Shown in pieces: positions 34,375-45,659 of a DNA stretch of 64,000 nt. Every line of letters begins with the position of its first letter. Position 1 is the first letter of the stretch. The notes below the pieces were generated by a model. That model was not told where the DNA came from. It made no database searches and saw only the letters and a list, made by a program, of their open reading frames with translations. Location: assembly GCF_943734655.1 (NCBI RefSeq), contig NC_071353.1, positions 141,149,907 to 141,213,906 of the forward strand, written 5' to 3'. Source of the stretch: Sabethes cyaneus (lineage: Eukaryota; Arthropoda; Insecta; Diptera; Culicidae). The translations under genes were made by a program, and so were the position numbers.

Positions 34375-34641
34375 TTGGTTGCACTCAATGACGGCTCGCT
34401 TGACACCACAGCATGCACGGAAGCCCTTCAGACACTAAATAAAGTTTGTCCAATGCTGAAGGTGGAAAAACTCGAATGCAATAAGATTTTAGACGCTTGT
34501 GTGCCACACTTCGGCGGGCTGTGGGAAGCCGCGGTAAAATCCGCTGAATTTTATCGTCCAAAGCAAAGCAGCGCCAATGAGGGTTTGATAATCTCACCTT
34601 TGCAAATGAAAATATGCTTGAATTGGCATTCAACTGCATAG
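34375..34641 (+). pseudogene. BEL/Pao-like integrase C-terminal fragment
   Basis: The frame contains VPHFGGLWEAAVKSAEFYR at 34501-34557. BEL/Pao LTR retrotransposons carry PHFGGLWEA-VKS near the C-terminus of integrase, so this is read as a small remnant. The usual start of the motif (PP-APHFGG) is altered, the residues on both sides match nothing I recognise, and no LTR or other pol domain is nearby. Confidence 0.55.
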
Positions 34642-34706
34642 TCAGAGTTATTTGATATAAAAGCAGAAACTTCACTCAAGCATTGAGACTCCGAAACGCA
34701 CTCAGC

Positions 34707-34717
34707 AGCATTTTCAA
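34707..34717. repeat. 11-bp target site duplication of RTE copy E
   Basis: AGCATTTTCAA lies at 34707-34717 and again at 35193-35203, immediately after the GAA tail of copy E. The match is exact. Confidence 0.88.
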
Positions 34718-35192
34718 GCAGTATTTGGGATCGCTGGTGACCGCGGACAACAACACTAGTAAGGAGATCCAGCGGCGCATCCAAGCGGGAAATTGGGCCT
34801 ACTTTGCCCTTCGTAAAACGCTACGACCAGGAAGCATACGCCGCCGCACGAAGCTGGCGGAGGCGTATGAATCACGAGCTACAGGCACTGCTTGGGGAGA
34901 CTCCCATCGTACATCTAGCGAAAGTTAGCAGGCTACTAGGGCCGGACACGTCGTAAGGATGCCGGACAACAGTGCGACGAAAATAGTCCTCTTCAAAAAC
35001 CCCACCGGCACCAGGAACAGGGGGGCCCAACGTGCACGATGGTTCGACCAGGTCGAAAGCGATTTGCGACTTCTGAGACGACTAGCAAATTGGCGACGAG
35101 TGGCTCAAGACCGAGTTGAATGGAGACGAGTGCTTGAAACAGCACGAGCCACCCCGGCTCTATGCTGCAGAAGAAGAAGAAGAAGAAGAAGA
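34718..35192 (+). mobile_element. RTE-clade copy E, short and recent
   Basis: A 5'-truncated insertion starting at the YLGSLVTADNNTSKEIQRR segment and ending with a (GAA)n tail (about 35169-35192). It is nearly identical to copy B, with few substitutions. An internal deletion joins RRRTKL (34853) directly to the GGCGGAGGCG that in copy B lies about 150 bases further on, shifting the frame. The 3' part encodes RARWFDQVESDLRLLRR and NWRRVAQDRVEWRRV. It is flanked by an 11-bp target duplication. No RT catalytic residues remain. Confidence 0.92.
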
Positions 35193-35203
35193 AGCATTTT
35201 CAA

Positions 35204-37510
35204 CTCATCGAAATTCACGGAGTAGCAATTGCGAACTCAACTTCCATAAATAAATTCCATTCAACACTTCGCTCGAATGATCAATCGAAGCGAATCAACC
35301 CTATATTGAGTAGAGCATACCATCAATTTTGCAAACGCTTTCACTAAGGCAGGACACTAAACAGCAAACAGCAAGATTAATTAGTTCTAAAAGGAATCAT
35401 TTCATCATCCGTCAGTCAGCAACAAACTGCACTTCGTGTATGTATGTATTCCCCCGATTTATGTCACACGTCAACGAGATGCTCACGCTTCCTTGTGACT
35501 CAGTTCTAATGTGGAAAATTAGCCAGCCAGCAAGCATCATCATGTCTCGACATGGATGTGACGGACGAGACCGTGTCCAGCAAAACACACCGCTGCGCTG
35601 CTGAAGTATCAAATTGCAAATGTCAATTAACTGCCTTAAGTGTGTGAGTGTGCAAGTGTCTATCGATACTCCCGCGCTCGCTGACACCTGCATTTGGATA
35701 GACAGAACGGCGTACCCGACCAGACAGACTAGACAGCTATTTATGACAAATGCTGACCGATTGGTTCGGTTTCCAGATGTGTGCTAATGCTGAAGGATCA
35801 TCCAGATGAAAATTTTAAGGTTTAATTCATACAGCACTTAAGACACTTGTCTTTCCGGAATGCATGGTAATGCAACTATCTACTAATGAAAAGCAGAGAA
35901 GGATAAATTACGGCCCAGACAAATGTAATTAATCACTTACAAATCATAAACAACAGTTTATCTAAAGTATTTCTAAAAACGCGTACAGAAAAAAAGCCAA
36001 ATCAAAGTCATCCCTCGAATGTCCTGTTTCATTTGTTTCGCGAATCATCGGCAACGAAATCCCATTCAATTAAACCGTCAAGCTCCAATCAATCAGCAAA
36101 CTGAAATATGCAGTTTCTTGCAGCTTCCAGGGCAAATAAATCTTCCCTTCGGCTTCTCGACGGAAGCAAATTTGCTTGCACGGCTTGCCAGTCCGAATGA
36201 AGGTGGGTGGCTTGCTGAACCGTTTCATCATCATCACCATCCTCCGGCCGACCGGCCAGAACGAGCAACACCAGCGCAGCGGTGCAGTACGGTGCAGTGG
36301 GGTGCGGTGGAATCCCACGATAACTCACTAGTTTGTCCCCCTGTGGGGGATACTGTCATGCCCGCCCGGCAGTCGACCAATTTCGAATATTTGAACTTTG
36401 CCGTTGTCACTGTGTCTTGCTGCCCTGTCCTGCCTGCTGCGGATTGCGGACGGACGGGAGTCGGTCGATGCAGTCATGTTCAAGGAAAATATTTTTCTAT
36501 GCAAATTGTTAGCCTTCTGCAATGACAGGCTTCCGGGTTTCCGGGTTTTCGCTCGGACGTCTTACTGATTGCGATTGGGTTGCGCAAAAATTCGCAATTT
36601 TTTTTATGTTCTACACAGTTCTAAGTTTTATTACACTCTTATGGTAGTTTTCCTGACCAATTTTGGCCATAAAAACTGTTACAAGTGCACAATAAAACCC
36701 ACATTTTAACTCGGGAACCCTAGTCCACAACCGCATCGAAATGCATTTTGCCAGCTTTCGATAGAACGAGTTACTTTCCCCACAGAGTTATCCGGATTCT
36801 ATCGCAGAGGAAACCAGTACAGTAGGTATTAAGAAACATAAGAGAGTGGCAGAACAAGGTGCCCTACAGCCATATGCAAGTGCGGTTGTTTGAAAATGAA
36901 TTTGTCATACTTTCAGATGGTGGCACCGGATACGGATTCGGGAGCCGAGTGTGTGTGTGTGGGTGACTGTATGTGCATAAAAGTGGCTTTTCCTTTGGTG
37001 CAGTGCTGCTGCACAAGTGAGCGACAAGTTGCTACTAGCTAGGAGCTTTCGCTTTCGCCAAACTGCCGCCGACTACCGACTGCGACAAGATACGGATCCT
37101 CTGGCTGGCTTCCGTGTATTTAACAAGGTGTAGATCGGTTTCAGCATTGATATGCACCCGAACCGACCGACCGAGTATGTTGTGTTTTCGGTGGATAACG
37201 TGCCACTTGAGTTATATTACAGCCAGTATGTTGTAAGCTTTGGATATAATGTTGCTTCCACATAATCTGTGGCACTATATTAACTGGAAGTTTTTTCTGT
37301 GTTCAAGAATAAATAAAAGATTTTTCATTTTCAGTATTATAATTGTAACAAACTTCGAAAACCTTGTTGCCGCTTTAAAAGTCTACAGTGCCAAGTTTTA
37401 TCATCGAACAAGAGGTAATTTTTTTGAAAGGTGCGTTGTTATCATAGCTGTTGGAAACCCCTTGGCATGTACACACACGGAAAGTGATTATTAGTATTAG
37501 GTAACTACGC
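35204..37510. other. unique DNA without supported gene
   Basis: Includes a GC-richer segment (36000-37130) with several overlapping frames of 60-168 codons on both strands, none with a recognisable domain. A short GT run lies at about 36950-36962. It may be upstream or intronic sequence of a gene outside the window. That is inference. Confidence 0.4.
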
Positions 37511-37514
37511 TTAA

Positions 37515-37690
37515 CAAGTTGTCGTTGTGACTCCTCCTACCTTTTGTCCAATGCTGGAAGGTGCATGGGTCGAACCAAGCTAAAATCAGAGATTATAACC
37601 GGATTCGAACCCACAACACCCGCCAGGACGCGTGGCTCGCTGGTACTTGTACCTCTGAACCAAAGAGGCGCTGTACAAAAGTAGACTGCG
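37515..37690 (-). mobile_element. tRNA-derived SINE
   Basis: The minus strand has an A-box-like TTGGTTCAGAGGTACAAG (complement at about 37646-37664) and a canonical B box GGTTCGAATCC (complement at 37601-37611). The tract between them is too long and does not pair as a normal variable arm. A non-tRNA body follows. Read as a tRNA-related SINE of a family different from the 5.6 and 24.2 kb copies. Confidence 0.6.
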
Positions 37691-38363
37691 CAAATCCCCT
37701 TATTAAAGTAGCGACGTATCTGGTTTCGGGTTATTTTTAGACACAAAAATTGTGCCTCTTCCTCCGTCAACTGTAGAAACCACCGACCGACAAGTTTAAA
37801 TATAACTTGTTTTTACTTTCAGGACGACGACACTGTGCAGGCCCTTATGACTTGTATGGTACTGCGCGTGATGTTGTTCGTCTGTCAGCGTGTTAGCCGC
37901 GATTCTCAGCGCGGGTTTTCGGAGAAAGGCTCCGTTCCTATGAAAATAGACCAGCCTCGAGTTTTTAGTCTTGACCTTGAAATGCAGTCAAAAATATTTA
38001 TTAATATTTTATGAAACGGTAGTTCTACAATTAATGAAGGGACTGTAGGGGAAAGTGATGATCCTACCTCCCCCCTCTTTCCCTTCCGCTGTTTCCCATC
38101 CATTTTCCAAAAACAAATTCAACTCGCTTGTGGCCTTTAAAAGGGCCATTGGTTACAAATTACATTAAAGCCAAAGCACGTTCATCGCAAACGTGCCAGT
38201 GCCAGTCGAATGTCCTTTTCTTTTGACATGAATGGCAACAGGCACGTAAGTTAGTGGTGTCGATTCACTGTCTCTCATTATACAATTTCAATGTAAAATT
38301 GACATGAAAACGATTTAATGTGAACTTTCTATTACGATTTTGTGTTATCTCGGCCGGAGATGA

Positions 38364-40111
38364 CTGTGTTGTACATAAATCGTGAATCTGGGATGACATT
38401 TGTCACAACCTTTGTCTTAAATTTGGAAGTTTATGAGGAGTTCAACCTTATATGATTCATTTTGGCAGCTACGTAACTGTGAAACCATGGGTGGTTTAAT
38501 ATACAAATTTACAATTTTTCCTCATAGTAAAGTAGAAAACAACTCCCCCCATTGCTTAACCAGACAAAATAAAATGGAAAGCATTTAAATATTCGCCGTG
38601 ATTATATAACATTTCGCCAACTACCATTTCGTGAAAAACCTTTCGCGAAATGTACCATTTCACGGAAGACCTATTGGTAGAAAGTACCATTTAGCAGGGG
38701 TGATCCTTTTCTTACTCGCTGTCGCTCGTTCGGACCCAACCGAAGGATAGTAAAAGGTCAGTAGACCTAGGAAAACAAATAAACCTAGACAAAATTGATG
38801 TCTGTTTCATTTACCTGATTAGTTCTCGATTTACGAGGAAATTTGTATTTTATATGTGTAGGAGTCTCCCTTCTTTGAAGGGAGAGGGGTATCAATACAC
38901 CATAGAAAAAATTCATGCCTCTAAAAACCCCTACTGGCCAAATTTGGTTCCATTTGCTTGATTAGTTCTTGAGTTATGAGGAAATTTGTATTACATTTGT
39001 ATGGGAGACCCCCTTCCTAAAAAGGTAAGGGGTCCTAATTCATCGTAGAAAAAATTCATGCCTCCAAAAACACCCACATGCCAAATATGGTTCCATTTGA
39101 TTAATTAGTTCTCGAGTTATGAGGAAATTTGTATTTCATTTGTATAGGAGCCCCCCCTCCTTAAGTAGAGAGAGGTTTCAATTCACCATAGAAAAAAAAT
39201 TTGTCTCCAAAAACACCCACATGTCAAATTTAGTTGCATTTGCTTGATTAGTTCTCGAGTTATGAGGAAATTTGTATTTCATGTATATGGAAGCCCCCAT
39301 ATTAAAAGGGAGAGGGGTCATAATTCCCCTCCTAAAGAGGGAAGGTGTCTCAATTCACCATAGAAAAAATTCATGCCTCCAAAAACATCCACATGCCAAA
39401 TATGGTTTCATATGATTAATTAGTTCTCGAGTTATGAGGAAATTTGTATTTCATTTGTATAGGAGCCCCCCCCCCCCCCTCCTAAAGTGGGCAGAGGTTT
39501 CAATTCACCATAGAAAAAATTCTTGTTTCCAAAAACACCCATATGTCAAATTTTGTTCCATTTGCTTGATTGGTTCTCGAGTTATGAGGAAATTTCTGCT
39601 TCATTTGTATGGGAGCCGCCCCTCTTAGTGGGGGGAGAGGTCTCTAACCATCATAAGAACCTTCCCTGGCCCCAAAAACCCCTATATGCAATTTTTCACG
39701 CCGATCGGTTCAGTAGTTTTCGATTCTATAAGGAATATTCGGGCAGACAGACATAAATCACTTTTTAATGGGAATAGATTTGTATGGGAGCCCCCTCTCT
39801 TAGTGGGGGAGGGATCTCTAACTATCATAAGAACCTTCCCTGGCACCAAAAACCCCTAAATGCAAATTTTCTCTCCGATCGGTTCAGTAGTTTTCGATTC
39901 TGTAAGTAACATAGAGCAGACAGAAATCCATTCTTATAGGCATAGATTTGTATGGGAACCCCCTTTTAGTGGGGTCTTTTGCCATCGAGAGAACCTTCTC
40001 TAGCCCCACAAACCTCTACATGCAAATTTTCACGCCGATCGGCTCAGTAGTTTTCGATTCTATAAGGAACATACGGACAGACAGACAGAAATCCTTTTTT
40101 ATAGGTATAGA
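38364..40111 (-). mobile_element. non-autonomous Helitron, copy II, 3'-truncated
   Basis: On the minus strand the TC end is at 40111 (TCTATACCTATAAAAAAGG) with A outside. The CTAG end is missing: similarity to copy IV begins only at TGTGTTGTACATAAATC (about 38364). The terminal 5' module (GATCGGTTCAGTAGTTTTCG, GACAGACAGA, then the TC end) is present three times in tandem, ending near 39775, 39945 and 40111. The interior has the same hairpin monomers as copies I, III and IV. At about 38486 it shows the empty site for the MITE found in copy IV. Confidence 0.75.
38810..39660. repeat. hairpin monomer array inside Helitron II
   Basis: About six monomers with landmarks TTAGTTCTCGAGTTATGAGG and a C-run/G-run inverted repeat. 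Most are 120-145 bases long, and one at about 39290-39350 is extended by a second C/G block. Confidence 0.8.
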
Positions 40112-40789
40112 TATACAAAAGTATCTAGAACATGAACATTCATATGTTGATTCTATGTTAAAAATGCATCTTTTTCGTCAAAATACATTATTTAGTCATG
40201 AAAATGTCCGGAAGTTTTAGATAGACGTGTTTAAACATACTTTCGCTAACAATTCAGAAAAAACAATTCGCTAACAATTACGCATGCCCCAAATATTTAA
40301 AACGCTATTTGTCTCAAACTTCCAATATTGTTTTTTCTAATTAAGCGATTCTCATGTAGAATTTTCTGGCGAACATTTTAAACATATTTATTTGAAAATA
40401 AAATTGCGGGTGTTTTGAGATATTCGCATTTTTCGTTTTAGATTGCAAAAAAAAAGTATGATGTTGACAAATTAGATAAAAACTGATAACATCATTCGAT
40501 TGCGCGGCCAAAAACCCATAGAAAAAGTATATTGGAATGTTTTCACATCAAACCGTTTCAGAGATATTTAAACCCGAAAAATGACTTTTTTTTGAAAATC
40601 TGTAAAAAGGAAGTAGCGCCACTGCTAGGGGGATTGATTAATCGACCCAAAACTTTGGGAAATTGGTTGTGGAGTCGAAATAAACAATTATGCCAACTTT
40701 GGTTGAAATCGCTGATGGTCGAATCCAAACCTTGTGTACGTTTGAGATGGAATGCATCTAAATTATTCAGTTTCGTTTAGTAGTGATTT
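40112..40789. other. spacer, no gene seen
   Basis: AT-rich sequence. The 82-codon frame at 40532-40780 has no recognisable domain and no supporting context. Confidence 0.4.
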
Positions 40790-41770
40790 ATCGAACAATA
40801 ACATCTCTCTCTACTGGTCCTACAACGCGAGGTTAAGTTAAAGCATCTCTACGGATCAACATGACTTCTACCCTGGTAGATCTACAACCACAAACTTGCT
40901 TCAGTTTACATCTCATTGTAAACAAGATATGGAAAATGGCATGGCAAGTGGACACTATTTATACCAACTTGAAAGCTGCGTCCGACCGCGTCGATCACTC
41001 CATCTTTCTGGCTAAAATTGAACGACTTGGTACATCAACACATTTTACTGAGTGGATAAAATCTTATCTTATCGACCGCACACTCTGTGTCAAATTAGGC
41101 AATATTGAATCAAACAGCTTCGTTAGTTTGTCTGGTGTTCCTCAAGGCAGCAACATAGGACCGCTGCCGTTCTCAGAATTTTTTATGACGTCTGCTTCAT
41201 TATCCCGCCTTGCTTTGAACTAATTTATACTGATGATCCAAAACCATTTCTTGCTGTACAAACTATGGCAGACTGCATTGAGCTGCAACGGTTGCTGGAC
41301 TTGTTTTCTCACTGGTGCTGGAACAATTTACTGACTATTAGTGTGTCGAAATGTTTTGTGATTTTTTTCACACCATATCTGGAGAAACGCTGGAAAGAGT
41401 TTCAGCAATCAAAGACTGACGAGTATTATTAGACTCAGAGCTCTCCTTCAAGCACCATTATTCGCATACTTATTATAGCACACGCTAATAAAAACCTCGG
41501 CTTTGTCATGAGAATTTTTAGTGAATGCACCTACCATTTCTGCTTGCATCCTTATACGCTTCTCTTGTTCGCTCCATTTTGGAGACCTCCGCTGTAGTAT
41601 GGAATCCGTGCACTGAAATTTGGCCCAAGTTTGGAATCGGATTGAAGCCGTACAAACTAGATTCATACGTTACGCCCTCAGGTTGTTTATGTTGACCGTT
41701 CTCAACTGCACGGAAACGACATGCTGGCAAAGAGACGAACCCTACCTAGCGCCTCCACGTGGCCATACCT
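40790..41770 (+). pseudogene. Jockey-clade retrotransposon RT, broken
   Basis: RT segments occur in order with stops and shifts: HDFYPGRSTTTNLLQF (about 40869), WQVDTIYTNLKAASDRVDHS, FLAKIERLGTSTHFTEWIKS, then SGVPQGSNIGPLPF, where Jockey elements have SGVPQGSHLGPLLF. A frame change follows, then FILMIQ replaces the expected catalytic YADD-type box, so the active site is lost. Later pieces include LTISVSKC-like residues and a C-terminal region near 41600. It is closely related to the minus-strand fragment at 16079-16320. Confidence 0.82.
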
Positions 41771-42077
41771 GGTAATACTCTATTGAGTAGCCAAGCTAGG
41801 AGGTGCGATGCTGGGTGGTTCCCGGCTGCCGGCTAGCTAATAGGTAAGCATAATAAGTTATTTTAATTATTTTTTTTCGTTTTAGCTTATGAAGCATCTC
41901 CTGCTATATAGTAAAAACTTTGGCCAAAACGAGTTTTAATACTGCACATGGATACCAGAATGAAAAATTAAATTAACTATTAGAAGCACTTATGGAACCT
42001 CAAAGGACGCTACTCTATTCCATACATCATATCCATCATACATCATTCCATCATATTAATAACAGTATTATTATTGA
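41771..42077. other. spacer
   Basis: Probable Jockey 3' UTR and flank followed by AT-rich DNA. Nothing else was recognised. Confidence 0.35.
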
Positions 42078-42079
42078 TA

Positions 42080-43373
42080 CCGTCATCCGGGGCGAGATTG
42101 TGCCACAAAAGCATATTTTGTTCTTTGGCTCAGTATACACACAATTTAGGAACTAAGTTAATTTCAAACCTGTCAATATATACTAAATTGTTCAATTAAC
42201 AACTACCGTAGAGATGGTTTAGTTACAATGAAACCTTGTTTTACTGGAAGTGCATGAACTTTGGCACAATCTCACCCCTTCTAGGGGGTGACATTGTGCC
42301 AAAAACATAAAGTTAGGCTAAAAACCTAAACAGTGAACATTAACATGTTTATATACAGTACACATAAATATCAGTATAAAGTAGTTCATATGGGGCCGTC
42401 GATCAACTAAGTGGACTATTAGGGGCAGGGGATCGTCCAAAAACGACGCATCATACAAAAAGTATGAACGAAAATAACCCGGAGAGGTCTGAAATAACTA
42501 AAAATGAATTCGAAGTCAATGGACAGCTTTTATATAGCCAGTAGCGTTTCTAGGGTTAACAAGAGGGAGATGTGTGAAGGGGTGTATCCTTAGGGGGCAT
42601 ACCTATTTGATCATTTAACAAAAGTAACCATTACTTCGTTCGAGAACCCACGGCCGCAACACATCTAGCCTATACCACCCCCCCCCTCCTTAAAACTAGC
42701 ATTTTATACACGGTATAATATATTCGTCTTATATTAAAGTGTTTATTCAAAGTATCTGAAATTTCCAGAGAAAAAGAAAAATTAGTTTAAATTAATTAGT
42801 AGACCTATGATGCTGTTTGTTCCAAAATGGATGATGCAATCTAATCTGTCAAAATATTGAGCTCAATAGTGAAGAATGTGAGTGTACTGGTATACACCGT
42901 ATGACGTATTTTTGTTGTGTATGTGAAATCCACAAATTGGATCGATCATTATGGCTTGGCACAATCTCACCCCCGTGAAGCTCGAAAAGTACAAAGTTTC
43001 GAAAAATATTATTTTCACAATCAAAACTTATTCAACGCATAATAACCTTTCAATACATTGTAAATGATTATTTTATATACCTTCAAAATAGCAAGTTGAT
43101 ACGATTTCATGTTTGGGTTGGTTTATGTGGGACATTTTTCACAAGCGTTATTTCCGAGTATTTTTAATCGCGAACTTTGAAACCCTGTTTAGGCTAAATA
43201 GTTTGCTAATATTATCTGTGTTCCATTCTAAGTTATGAATAAATATGTTATGTTCATCATCATTTTGAATTTAGGACACCAGTTTCTATAGATATAATAA
43301 ATTTTCACAAATAAACATTTTTGATTTTTGGCACAATCTCACCCCCGTGGCACAATCTCCCCCCGGATGGCGG
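42080..43373. mobile_element. 1.3-kb TIR element with TA flanks, non-coding
   Basis: The left end is CCGTCATCCGGGGCGAGATT and the inverse right end is CCGCCATCCGGGGGGAGATT; both continue GTGCCAC, giving inverted ends of 27 bases with two mismatches. TA flanks both ends (42078-42079, 43374-43375). The motif GGCACAATCTCACCCC recurs inside at about 42264, 42957 and 43329, once facing its own inverse (GGGGTGACATTGTGCC, about 42284-42300). No frame encodes a transposase. Probably a non-autonomous Tc1/mariner-like element. Confidence 0.75.
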
Positions 43374-43375
43374 TA

Positions 43376-43795
43376 CCATAAATGTGGAAGGCTGGATGAT
43401 GGAGTTGATTGCCAACCTGAATCCTTAAGGTCTGAAGCAAATATGGCACTTCTTAATTAAAACAAACAAATCATCACGAGGGTTAAAGTTGGTACAGCGA
43501 AATTGATTATTACATGGAAGGATCCTAATGCTGGAAGGCAACTCTTATAACCCCGGAATGCACACAAGTGCCTCTGCTTGTGGGTCCGCCCAATCCCTTT
43601 TAGCCCTTCTTTGGCATTAGGGTGAAATTCATTTGATAATCAAATTTGGATCTACTGTAATTCTACCCACATACATTGGCAAGTCCTTGAAATGATGGTG
43701 GCTTCCCCCTACTACTACTACTACTACTTTATATTCCATCGCACCGAGTACGGTCAAAACGAACCCGTTTGGGCGCAACGAAGATCAGATGAAAA
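43376..43795. other. spacer with short CTA run
   Basis: A (CTA)n run lies at about 43710-43728. No coding or mobile signature was recognised. Confidence 0.35.
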
Positions 43796-44100
43796 ATTGA
43801 AATAAATAAATTAAACAAATTAATAAGTAAATAATAAATAAGTAATTTAAAAAGGTCAAAAATAAGGGTCAAGAAAGATTCAGATGAGGCACAAAACTTG
43901 AAGAAATTAAAAATAAGTAAAAGAAAAAACGAAAAAGAAAAAAGATTCTAAAAACTCAGAAAAAATAAGAGAAAGTAAGAAATCCAAAAGACAACCAAAA
44001 GTTTTAAAATATTCAAAACAAATTGAAAAAGTAGAAAAATATATCCTAAAAGGTTTAGAGAAGTTCAAAAAAGTTCAATAATGTCGCTTGCATTCATATC
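43796..44100. repeat. degenerate A-rich simple repeat
   Basis: Units such as AATAAATAAG and AAAAGTTCAAAA. Similar in style to the block at 56010-56265. No gene. Confidence 0.5.
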
Positions 44101-44194
44101 AGATACATATGAAATCACTGCCATGCAGGGGGATTAATAAGGATTTTTTAAATTAAGTGAAACGTCCTAGTGTGTATTGGCCAAAAATTGTACT

Positions 44195-44200
44195 TTTATT
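44195..44200 (-). terminator. candidate polyadenylation signal of the F-box gene
   Basis: AATAAA on the minus strand about 226 bases after the stop codon. It is the first canonical hexamer I found downstream. No transcript evidence. Confidence 0.35.
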
Positions 44201-44425
44201 AAACAAAAATATTTTTCGAATGGTTTTCGTTTCACATTTCTTTACTTCTTTAACTGTCGTCCACCTGGACGGTACGACATTGGTTTTCCGAAACGCTACT
44301 TCTATTTTGATTAAAATGTCTTATCTAACTATTTTCAACATCTTGGCACTTATTATTGTTTGAAAAATCATAAATTGTACTTAGGTTTTCCTTAAACCAA
44401 AAAATATATTTTAAGCACTCTTCCG

Positions 44426-45559
44426 TCAGATTTTGATCCGTCCGATCATCATCAGGTCGCACTCACACGAGTTCAGGTGGTAGTTTGCTGATTGAACGCG
44501 AACTTCCACCTGGACTCCGCGTTCAATCAGCGTTTCCAGGTGTTTCGATTCTGCGCGTTGATACAAAATCAATCGGTCGAGCTGCGGGCAGCTCTGCCCA
44601 ACCAATGTCAATAGTTGTGGCATGCAATCCGACGACTTGTACAGTCTTATTTCAAGCTGCTTTATTTTAGTGTTAAGATCTTCTAATGGCGGGGTAAGAT
44701 CTTCGATTGTCGGATATGCACCAAATGTTAACGGCTGTTCATTAGGCCCGGCGGTGCTTAAGTTCTGCTCGGCAAGGGTTGTCATTTCTATAGTTTGAAG
44801 CTTAGGGGCGTGCAGTTTCAGATTGTGCAGTGATTCGTAAGATTCGTGGAGTACAGCGAGATGCTGCAACTTCGGCAGATGTATATCACCTCGTATTGGT
44901 ACTCTTACTAACCCAGTACCGATGGTTAATTCTTCAAGTTCCGGAAATTCGAGCTCAAATGACGGAACCCCAACGAAGGAAAAATCTGGCAAATGCAACT
45001 TAGTTAGCTTTCGGCAATGCTGCTGTACCGATAGGAGCATTTCCGTATGACCTCTCCGAATAGTAAGACTGGTAAGGTTCGAGAAAAATGCGAATACACG
45101 ATCCCATACGCTGTGAGACCTTTGGGCGATTATTTGGCTACCAATGACAAACTCTAAATGCCGTAGATCAGGCAAACGGTCTCTGATCCAGAAGTGTGAA
45201 TCTATGTCATACCCTTTCAGCTTTGCTGACTGAAAACGATAGCGGCGCTGAAGGCGATCGACGACATCACGTAGTGATTCATCTGAGCAGAGACGTCTTT
45301 TAATAGTTATACACTGATAATGGCGCTTACTCTTCCGGATAATTTCCTCGTCCATTAGCTGCATGTAGTATTTTTTGTCGTAACGCCACACTTTCAAGGA
45401 TGTTTTATCCATAAGCATCCGCGATTGGAATATGGTTGCTTCCCAATTTTTGCACACCAACGAAGCGTTACACCGATCCTGACAGCACAGATATTGGAAA
45501 ATGTTTTCATTGATGTGCAGCGGTAAGTTACCAAAACAGTAATTCTTGGATAACGCCAT
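44426..45559 (-). CDS. F-box / leucine-rich-repeat protein
   Basis: This is the only convincing intact host gene: 377 codons in one exon. An N-terminal F-box lies at about residues 10-50, with the core LPLHINENIFQYLCCQDRCN then ASLVCKNW, matching the LP-E-L--IF-yL---DL---slVCk-W pattern. After a spacer with a basic stretch, residues about 130-350 show irregular leucine-rich repeats (LPDLRHLEFV, LTSLTIRRG, CRKLTKLHLPD, FPELEELTIG, LPKLQHLAVL, CPQLDRLILY). F-box/LRR proteins bind Skp1 through the F-box and recruit targets to SCF ubiquitin ligases through the LRRs; the target here is unknown. The start is the first ATG of the frame and keeps the F-box complete. An AATAAA-type signal on the minus strand lies at 44195-44200. 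No close homologue is named with confidence. Confidence 0.88.
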   Translation of the reverse strand: MALSKNYCFGNLPLHINENIFQYLCCQDRCNASLVCKNWEATIFQSRMLMDKTSLKVWRYDKKYYMQLMDEEIIRKSKRHYQCITIKRRLCSDESLRDVVDRLQRRYRFQSAKLKGYDIDSHFWIRDRLPDLRHLEFVIGSQIIAQRSHSVWDRVFAFFSNLTSLTIRRGHTEMLLSVQQHCRKLTKLHLPDFSFVGVPSFELEFPELEELTIGTGLVRVPIRGDIHLPKLQHLAVLHESYESLHNLKLHAPKLQTIEMTTLAEQNLSTAGPNEQPLTFGAYPTIEDLTPPLEDLNTKIKQLEIRLYKSSDCMPQLLTLVGQSCPQLDRLILYQRAESKHLETLIERGVQVEVRVQSANYHLNSCECDLMMIGRIKI

Positions 45560-45647
45560 GCTTTTTGTTGTCTATGCCAGAGGGACACTAGGCTTGAAAT
45601 AAATAAACACTTGTAGCTGAAATGATGAGGATAAAGAAAAAACGGAC

Positions 45648-45655
45648 CTTTATAA
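45648..45655 (-). promoter_or_regulatory. candidate TATA box of the F-box gene
   Basis: The minus strand reads TATAAAGG about 90 bases upstream of the ATG, within a small palindrome (CCTTTATAAAGG). A TCAG initiator-like motif lies at about 45616-45619, 37 bases downstream, slightly further than usual. Supported by position only. Confidence 0.35.
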
Positions 45656-45659
45656 AGGC

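Noticed and set aside
36019..36525. 168-residue plus-strand frame in GC-richer DNA
   Set aside because: Low-complexity His/Pro and Cys patches, competing frames on the other strand, no recognisable domain.
37590..37675. Functional tRNA gene on the minus strand
   Set aside because: A and B boxes are present, but the cloverleaf arms do not pair cleanly and a non-tRNA body follows. A SINE explains it better.
44195..44363. 68-residue plus-strand frame just downstream of the F-box gene
   Set aside because: AT-rich chance frame; overlaps the presumed 3' UTR and polyadenylation signal of the gene.
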